Source of the DNA: Galeruca laticollis
Taxonomy: Eukaryota; Arthropoda; Insecta; Coleoptera; Chrysomelidae
Direction: 5' to 3'
NCBI GenBank assembly: GCA_963921935.1
Contig: OY998176.1
Coordinates: 179,610,445 to 179,674,444 of the forward strand
Length of the DNA stretch: 64,000 bases
The notes below the pieces were generated by a model, which saw only the letters and a list, made by a program, of their open reading frames with translations, did not search any database and was not told the origin of the DNA. The translations under genes and the position numbers were made by a program. This document shows positions 57,730-64,000 of the stretch, piece by piece. The first letter of the stretch is position 1; every line of letters starts with the position of its first letter.

Positions 57730-57875
57730 TAAAAACAAATTTAGATGCCGCTAAAATCAATCATAATGGAGAATGGAACGACTACCTTGTTGCGAAAACT
57801 GTGAAAGATTGGTTGAAATATGCTAAGTTTAGAGAAAATTCAAAAAAATTAAGACTGATATACTATGAGTATTAA
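57730..57875 (+). CDS. Candidate exon, TGF-beta-propeptide-like segment (weak)
   Basis: An AG acceptor (ATAATAG) at 57729 precedes an open segment. In the phase left by 56462 it reads VKTNLDAAKINHNGEWNDYL, then VAKTVKDWLKYAKF and KKLRLIYYEY, with a TAA at 57873. The pattern W-x5-VxKTVxxWL-...-N-...-L resembles the end of TGF-beta family propeptides such as myostatin (SIDVKTVLQNWL). The stop follows quickly, although a weak donor (GA|GTATTA) precedes it. The similarity is short and could be chance. Confidence 0.25.
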
Positions 57876-58317
57876 AGGCTCCGTTAAAAATTAAATATAA
57901 TAAGAAATTGAACGCAATTAAACACAGAAACTCCATCTTATCCTGTGTAAATCATAGAACAGTTACACAACAGAAGTTTTATAATTCACGTATACAAAAT
58001 TCACTTTGTGACATCGAAAACAGTTTCACAAAAATAACGATTGTGACATCGTTTTTTATAACTTTTTATACACTTGCATACACTGTTTAACGTTTGGCTG
58101 ACAGACTGACATTTGTAGATGACATTAGTTGATACATTATCTATAAATTTTGAAGAATTAAAATAAATTGAATAGGAACAATATATATTAAAAATAAACA
58201 ATATATAATTATGAGTTCTGACGGAGTGCATGATAATTCGCTGTTTAGTTTCTAATTATACATAAATTCCAAATTATGTATTAGTAACTTGAAGAAAATT
58301 CGAATTTAAAAATTCTG

Positions 58318-58319
<2 letters not shown>
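57876..58319. other. No gene recognised
   Basis: A 60-codon frame at 57908-58090 has no domain and no splice context matching the candidate exons. The rest is AT-rich. Confidence 0.4.

Positions 58320-58355
<36 letters not shown>
58320..58355. repeat. (TA)n microsatellite
   Basis: About 18 TA units. Confidence 0.95.
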
Positions 58356-58359
<4 letters not shown>

Positions 58360-58569
58360 GGAATATTCTTGAACCATCATTATATTATTTTTTTGGAGTA
58401 TTTTTCTTGGGAAAGCTTCAGATTAAAACTTTTGTAAGTTAACTTGACGTTTCGCCATAAATATAAGGCTTTTCCAAAAGTTTTTATTATAAATTCAAAA
58501 TATAAAATACATAATTTGTAAAACAGTGACAATACTAAATCGACATTGAAGGTGACAAATAGAATAATA

Positions 58570-58570
<1 letters not shown>

Positions 58571-58651
<81 letters not shown>
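58571..58651. repeat. (TA)n microsatellite, nearly pure
   Basis: About 40 TA units with one TTTA interruption. It directly abuts a 49-bp palindrome. Confidence 0.95.
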
Positions 58652-58655
<4 letters not shown>

Positions 58656-58700
58656 GCTTTTTTATTGGGGAATGCCGCATTCCCCAATAAAAAAGTTACT
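58652..58700. repeat. 49-bp near-perfect palindrome
   Basis: Arms 58652-58675 and 58677-58700, each 24 nt, pair with one mismatch around a single C. The core arm is GCATTCCCCAATAAAAAA and its complement. It lies between two (TA)n tracts. Confidence 0.9.
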
Positions 58701-58729
58701 CTAACTAGTTTCGGCAACGAACTACTTTC

Positions 58730-58730
<1 letters not shown>

Positions 58731-58771
<41 letters not shown>
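58731..58771. repeat. (TA)n flanking the CR1/L2-type LINE, 3' side
   Basis: About 20 TA units immediately next to the TGAA tail of the LINE. Confidence 0.95.
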
Positions 58772-58774
<3 letters not shown>

Positions 58775-60525
58775 TGAATGAATGAATGTTTATTTATAAA
58801 TACATATACATATACATGTTTACATACAAAAAAACAAAAACACATATCATCGAATAATAATCTAAACATAACATAATAACTATAAAAAATAATCTGAAGT
58901 ATAGTGTTCATGAACAGAAGTGATGTACATTAAATAAACAAGAGTAGTGGGGTACCCGACTAAGTTCACCAAAGAACTTGTCTTCGGGTATTAATTCTTT
59001 ACAGAACATATATCTTAAATGAATCTGACAAATGTTGAAACTTAGAAAAAAAAACGTAACATTAACAACCAGTATTTACATGTATCATATAATATAATTA
59101 TAACACTAATAACTAACAACTTTACAGGTGCACGACATCTATTCAGGACAATTAACATTTTTATAAAACTAAGAATATACACTCATACACACACATACAA
59201 ACACATGGTACAAAAACAACAAACAACATTTAAATAACTAAAAACGGATCAATTACATTAGCGAAATACTTTCTGCCCTTTGAGAATATCCATTCCTTTA
59301 ATTTTTTTTTTGAAAAGACAAACTGAATTATATTTCTTCAAAGTGTGGGGTAAATTGTTCCATAATTTTGATCCAATAAAGCAGAAGCTTCTCTGGCCAA
59401 GTGCTTTATATGTAACAGGGGCATATATAGCGGATTGAGTATTCTGTCTCGTTCCGTATGTATGTGGTACATTATATGTATAAAGCCTGTTTGAGTACAA
59501 GAAACAAAGGGTTTTGAAGCAAAAAAGTTGCCGAATGTCCAATACCTTTGAATCAATATATACTTGATTGGAGGAGACTCTGCGAGGTTTTTTTAGAATA
59601 ATTTTAAGAATGAGTTTCTGAACGGTGTTGATCGAGTTTAGATAATTATTCCTAATTCCTCCCCAACCAATGATACCATATAGTAATATGGATTCAACAA
59701 AAGCGGAGTATATTGTTTTCAGTTGTTCATGAGATAAAAATTCCACTAGTTGTTTGAATCTGTAGATTAGGCCTCTGAGCTTATTGGTGATGTTGCGAGC
59801 ATGAACGTCCCATTTCAAAAAGGAGTCTATATGTATGCCCAGATATTTGACCGCGTGTACGAGCTCAAGAGTACGACTTCCTACAGAGATAGTATTATAA
59901 TCCGGCAAAAATGGTCTATATGAAGTAAATGGTATTATTTTAGTTTTAGTGGCATTAACAGTCAATTTGTTCGACTCAAACCACTTGAGGATATTCTGCA
60001 TATCGTCAGATGCCTTTTTTTGGATTTCTGACCAGTTTTGCCCTTCGTAAATAATAGCTGTGTCATCTGCAAATGACAAGATTACTCCAGTTGAGTCCAA
60101 CTGTAGCAAATCGTTCAAGTAAATTATAAATAGTATCGGCCCAAGAACGGTTCCTTGGGGAATTCCGACTGTTACCAACTCTTCTTGGCTACACATATTA
60201 TCTATTTTTACAACTTGTTTGCGGTCTTTGAGATAACTTTCGAAAAAGTCCAGTGCAACACCGCGAATTCCAAGACGTTCCAATTTATCAAGCAATATAC
60301 CATGATTTACCGTGTCAAAAGCTCTCGCCAGATCAACAAACACTCCCAAACAAGATTTTTTGTGATCAATAGCTGAATAAACGATGGATGTTAATCTAGC
60401 GATAGCATCCTGAGTAGATTTTCCCTCCTGAAACCCGAATTGGTGAGAAGAGATTATTTTATTCTTGTTAATAAAACTAACCAAGCGGTTTTTTACTGCT
60501 CTTTCAAATAATTTAGACACTGAAG

Positions 60526-60527
<2 letters not shown>
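58772..60527 (-). mobile_element. CR1/L2-type LINE, 5'-truncated, inside (TA)n
   Basis: The 3' end carries a TGAATGAATGAATGAATG simple tail (58772-58789, inverted on the minus strand), followed by a 3' untranslated region to about 59257 and the RT ORF. (TA)n tracts lie at both ends, so the element probably inserted into a TA microsatellite. The 5' truncation falls within the RT, before its first conserved block. Confidence 0.8.
59258..60520 (-). CDS. CR1/L2-type LINE reverse transcriptase, intact 420-codon frame
   Basis: The uninterrupted frame runs from MSKLFERAVKNRLVSFINK through HQFGFQEGKSTQDAI, FVDLARAFDTVNH (first catalytic D), GIPQGTVLGPILFIIYLNDL and LSFADDTAII (catalytic DD). It continues with KYLGIHIDSFLKWD and the C-terminal YGTRQNTQ...GQRSFCFIGSKLWNNLP block typical of CR1/L2 elements. 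It is a fragment: endonuclease and the N-terminal RT are missing, since the copy is 5'-truncated in (TA)n. The lack of stops suggests a recent insertion. It is not expected to be expressed as a functional protein. The start shown is simply the first in-frame methionine. Confidence 0.85.
   Translation of the reverse strand: MSKLFERAVKNRLVSFINKNKIISSHQFGFQEGKSTQDAIARLTSIVYSAIDHKKSCLGVFVDLARAFDTVNHGILLDKLERLGIRGVALDFFESYLKDRKQVVKIDNMCSQEELVTVGIPQGTVLGPILFIIYLNDLLQLDSTGVILSFADDTAIIYEGQNWSEIQKKASDDMQNILKWFESNKLTVNATKTKIIPFTSYRPFLPDYNTISVGSRTLELVHAVKYLGIHIDSFLKWDVHARNITNKLRGLIYRFKQLVEFLSHEQLKTIYSAFVESILLYGIIGWGGIRNNYLNSINTVQKLILKIILKKPRRVSSNQVYIDSKVLDIRQLFCFKTLCFLYSNRLYTYNVPHTYGTRQNTQSAIYAPVTYKALGQRSFCFIGSKLWNNLPHTLKKYNSVCLFKKKIKGMDILKGQKVFR

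Positions 60528-60583
<56 letters not shown>
60528..60583. repeat. (TA)n flanking the CR1/L2-type LINE, 5' side
   Basis: About 28 TA units adjoining the truncated end of the RT frame. Confidence 0.95.
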
Positions 60584-60585
<2 letters not shown>

Positions 60586-61142
60586 AACCACATATCTTAT
60601 ATCGTAAAGCACATCAGCTGATTGAGAATTTTTAGTTTAGTAATTAGAATAGATTGAAACTATGTTAATAAAGAACACATTATTAAAACACAATCAGAAT
60701 TAAAATTCGTATAAAGTCATATTATATTAAATCATTTGTTTATAATAATTGAAAGAGTAACAATAAATAAAGAGAAATTACCTTATTAATTGTCTTAAAA
60801 TTTGAAAATGCTTCACAAGTATTTAAGAAAACATTAAATCTGCCTAATATGGATATTTGTTTGTCACTAAGGAATCAGCTGTTTATCTGAAAATAAACAA
60901 GCTTTAGTTATCTATTTTAATATAATTATCAGTTGAATAGTAATAATAAGAATAATATTCATATTTATTATAAAGAATTGGTCAAACTAAAAAATATAAA
61001 TACAAGATGACATAAATCGAATTATATGTCCAAATTTGGTATCAATTTCATAGAATAACAAAAAAAAGGAAATTAATCATAAGATGGAGGTAGATATATG
61101 TAAATATTTGGAACTAAAAAATTTGGACAGTATAGAATAACG

Positions 61143-61182
<40 letters not shown>

Positions 61183-63630
61183 AGATGATATATTCAATAA
61201 GAAATAATATATTAAGATCATAGATGTTAAAGATTAAAATATTATAAGATAAAACAATCATAACAATAAAATATGACAACAAATTCAGTTTCTTAGAACA
61301 TTCAGTCAATAAAAATAAGAATTTCAAGTAGTAGGTCAAAATATAATATCAAATATGATATAAATTCAATTTGATTAGCATTATATAAAGGTATAATGTC
61401 TAGTAGCAAAATTTCTTTGAAATAATAAGTTGATTTTAAGTTCAAAATTCTAAGTTATTAAATAGATCATGAATTCAAGAAAATGAAAGTTTGATAATAA
61501 AAATTTGTCAATTTCATCAAACCTACAGGACTTATAAGTCATGTCGATAGATTTGTCTGGAAATTAGATAATTAACTTGATAATTAAGAAAGATCTAAAA
61601 TTGTTATTCAAGAACGTCAATTAAAAATGTTTCAGATAAAGATATTTAATTTAAAAAATCCTTATGGAATTTGAAACGTGACATCTAAATATTTTCATAA
61701 AATAGTTTTAGTTTGAAAGAAAAATTTAAACAAAAATTTGGAAAGATTACTCAATTTAAATTTAGAAACAATGGAAAATATTATATATGGAAAAGAATTA
61801 TAAAACCTATATTATAGCGTATGTAAAATAAACAAGTATGTAAAAATTCCTATTGATTACTTAATACAAAATAAATAATCCTTTGTCAATAATTTTCTCT
61901 AAACTTTATCAATCATAAATATTTATCAAGATATCAAATTAAATTTCAATATAGTAATAATCAAAGATAAATAAATAAGCTAGATCCAAATATCATTACA
62001 AATTATCAACAAAATAATTTTACGTTATAAGTAACATAAGACAGAATCTTGAAAGAAACCAAGCACAATTAATTAATTTAACGGAAGCGAGACATTAGAC
62101 ACTAAAGAGATTCATTTGTTAGCGACATAAATTTAAGGAAATCTATAATTTGTATGCTATGTCGATAAAAAAGGGAGTTAAAACATGTGAAAGAAATACC
62201 AACTGATAATTACTATGATTATTGACAAATGATGAGATTGGAATTTTATAAAAAAGGAAATATATTGAAATATTATGTTTATATATGCGGTGAATGAAAA
62301 ACCGAGAAGATATAGATTGTTTACATATGTTTTTAAATATTTCTATTGTAAAAATTACAATATATCGAAATTAGCGCTGACCAATCGGACAATAGAATGA
62401 ATGGAACATTCTAGAGTGTGTAAAACTTCCGGTTATCAACAAAGGGTTGAAGAAGAAGGAGGATGAGGAGGTTGTGGTAAGAGAAGCCGAGGTGATTGGA
62501 TGTTTTTTCAATCGGTTAATGAATTTTATTAAAAGAAGTGAAATATCATCATAACATATCTATCTTAAAAATCATTCTGTGCACAATTAAATCAAAGTGT
62601 TAATCATATTCCTAGAATATGAATAGTTATATCCAGTTTCCAATAAAATAGATTAGCATCAGGAAGAAATTGCAGTATCAAGAGAGTGCGGACATTTTGT
62701 GAAACGAAAATACAAACAGGTTGGTGATTTTAAATTTATTTTGATGAAAAAAATATACAGTACTGAATTAAAAGAATGATCATTGCAAACTTAATGAAAT
62801 TCTAAAAGGTCAAAATTAAATAAGAATTTGAACGTAATATTAAGAATAAACGAAATATGTGTAATACTATATGATAATGTTAAAAGATTATATAACTTAC
62901 CTGATATTTGGTTAACAGATGTAGATGGCATGTAATAGTTTATAAGAATTTATAGTTTCATAAGTCACAAAATTTATCATTCACACACTTATATTTTACC
63001 AGTAACAAATTTCACTTGCTAAATATTTAACAATTTAAACCGATGCACCACGAGAAACGTTTCAAAACGAACTGTTTTTGAATGCCGAAATATAATTCTT
63101 TTCCACATAAATTTGTGTTATGATACAAAAAAAGGTTTTTTTGTACCATGCAGGTGTTTCTCTAAAAGCTTTTGAGAAACGATATTAAAATTATGCAAAT
63201 GATTCATTGGCGTCACATCTATATTTTGTAAACTTAGAATATGAATTTATATAAATGGTATTAGTTAAAATTTTGTCTAATTTCCAACATATCTAATTCC
63301 GTTTTTTGAGACTAATCCCCTGAGAAAAGTTTAGGTTTCATGCATATTAGAAGGAGAGGATTAAGAAAATTAAGGTAAGAAAGATTCCATTGAGCAAAAC
63401 ATTAGATAAAAGTAAAATTCGAAATTTTAATATTAAATGAACTGAATTGGCATCCTAGCATTTAAGTGATACTATTTGATTAAGGTTTGATAACTAATTA
63501 AAATTCAATTGATTGTATCTTATATAGAAAATTATTCTTAGAATTAATCAACAATAATATCAATTGAAAAAACATATATAACACAATATAATATAATAAA
63601 TAATAAATTAAAATAAAATAATAATTTTAA
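60584..63630. other. 3 kb AT-rich, no gene; possible LTR on the right
   Basis: No coding frame of interest. A (TA)n tract lies at 61145-61180. The stretch 62370-62530 is less AT-rich (AGAATGAATGGAACATTC, GAAGAAGGAGGATGAGG) and could be the promoter part of an LTR belonging to the gag-like ORF at 63802. No second copy is available to test this. Confidence 0.4.
61145..61180. repeat. (TA)n microsatellite
   Basis: About 18 TA units. Confidence 0.95.
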
Positions 63631-63634
63631 TATA

Positions 63635-63689
<55 letters not shown>

Positions 63690-63696
63690 ACCAATG

Positions 63697-63727
<31 letters not shown>
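63631..63727. repeat. (TA)n microsatellite, two blocks
   Basis: TA tracts at 63631-63686 and 63698-63727 separated by AACCAATGTT. Confidence 0.95.
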
Positions 63728-63728
<1 letters not shown>

Positions 63729-63738
63729 CATTTTAATT

Positions 63739-63760
63739 GGCTAGCCCAAACTTGTGGCAC
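63739..63760 (+). promoter_or_regulatory. Possible primer-binding site before the SAP gag ORF
   Basis: TGGCTAGCCCAAACTTGTGG starts right after an AATT stretch, 60 bp before the ATG at 63802. It is a loose match to TGGCGCCCAACGTGGGGC with an insertion. Its position between a presumed LTR and gag supports the reading, but the match is poor. Confidence 0.3.
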
Positions 63761-63801
63761 GAATAAAAAGCGGAAATTAGTTGTAAATAAAAAATAAAAA
63801 G

Positions 63802-64000
63802 ATGGATACGAAGAAAACAATTCAAGATTTAAAACTCCAAGAATTAAAAGATGAATTAAATAGAAGAGGATGTGACACAACAGGTATGAAGACAACACTA
63901 CTAAATAGACTAACGGAAATACTCAAGACAGAAGGAATAAATCCAGAAGAATATTTAGTAACTACAGAAAAAGGACAAGGAGAAGAAACTACAGAGCAAG
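63802..64000 (+). CDS. SAP-domain protein start, probable retroelement gag (partial)
   Basis: The ATG at 63802 opens 66 codons that run off the right edge. Residues 8-40 read QDLKLQELKDELNRRGCDTT and GMKTTLLNRLTEIL, a good SAP motif (helix-extended loop-helix with the LKxxELKxxL and GxKxxLxxRL pattern). SAP domains bind AT-rich DNA and chromatin. An acidic, glutamate-rich stretch follows. The A-rich context, short leader and possible primer site upstream suggest gag of an LTR retrotransposon rather than a host gene; SAP-bearing gag-like proteins occur in insect elements. A host SAP protein cannot be excluded. Confidence 0.6.
   Translation, partial: MDTKKTIQDLKLQELKDELNRRGCDTTGMKTTLLNRLTEILKTEGINPEEYLVTTEKGQGEETTEQ

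Noticed and set aside
58535..58911. Two minus-strand ORFs containing long YIYIYI runs
   Set aside because: Translations of (TA)n microsatellites and the LINE 3' tail.
63638..63898. 86-codon minus-strand ORF with YI repeats
   Set aside because: Antisense of the SAP gag-like ORF plus (TA)n.
1..64000. Search for CRISPR arrays, operons, tRNA or rRNA genes
   Set aside because: Tandem repeats here lack spacer structure, the genome is eukaryotic, and no tRNA cloverleaf or rRNA segment was recognised; the tRNA-like matches are only primer-binding sites.

Overview
The window is eukaryotic and AT-rich, and its mobile-element families (Ty3/gypsy, Jockey- and I-type LINEs, a CR1/L2-type LINE, an RTE-like LINE, Penelope with GIY-YIG, and several long-TIR Tc1/mariner elements) point to an insect. 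The mixture would suit a beetle with a repeat-rich genome, but the species cannot be named from this sequence. No bacterial features, CRISPR array, rRNA or tRNA gene was seen.

One host gene stands out among the debris. Two exons on the minus strand encode the N-terminal part of a hydroxylysine kinase (HYKK/AGPHD1-like, aminoglycoside phosphotransferase fold). Exon 1 is at 30947-31202 and exon 2 at 8957-9156. The splice sites and phases agree, and the intron between them is about 21.8 kb. The catalytic half of the kinase must lie beyond the left edge. A second, much weaker host candidate is a signal-peptide-like exon at 56408-56462, phase-compatible with an open segment at 57730-57875.

From left to right: a 34-bp minisatellite (1-125); an I-type LINE on the minus strand (about 600-8480), broken by a tRNA-Ser-primed gypsy remnant (6121-7913) and an unassigned block (4140-5150); HYKK exon 2; a gypsy pol with a long putative LTR (10033-13934); Penelope fragments, a long-TIR mariner relic and a second Penelope copy split by a 1.1-kb TIR element carrying a zinc-finger ORF (13940-18356); gene-poor AT-rich DNA with two hairpin minisatellites (25071-25785); two mariner-type transposase relics (28705-30719); HYKK exon 1.

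Further right: a nearly complete 4.3-kb gypsy element (31512-35850) starting about 310 bp upstream of the HYKK start codon; an RTE-like LINE piece; a ~255-bp satellite array (37489-39316); a pair of 434-bp direct repeats bracketing a rearranged tRNA-Ser-primed gypsy (39317-45246); a Penelope RT/GIY-YIG segment joined to a Jockey LINE (45652-51390); a second array of the same satellite (51397-54750) split by a 2.3-kb mariner element with ~640-bp TIRs; a ~163-bp tandem array (54751-56250); a CR1/L2-type LINE sitting inside (TA)n (58772-60527); and at the right edge the start of a gag-like ORF with an N-terminal SAP domain (63802 onward).

Most coding sequences are broken by frameshifts and stops, so the region is best read as the 5' half of a kinase gene embedded in layered transposon insertions and satellites. 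All assignments come from reading the sequence and the translated frames; no database search was possible.
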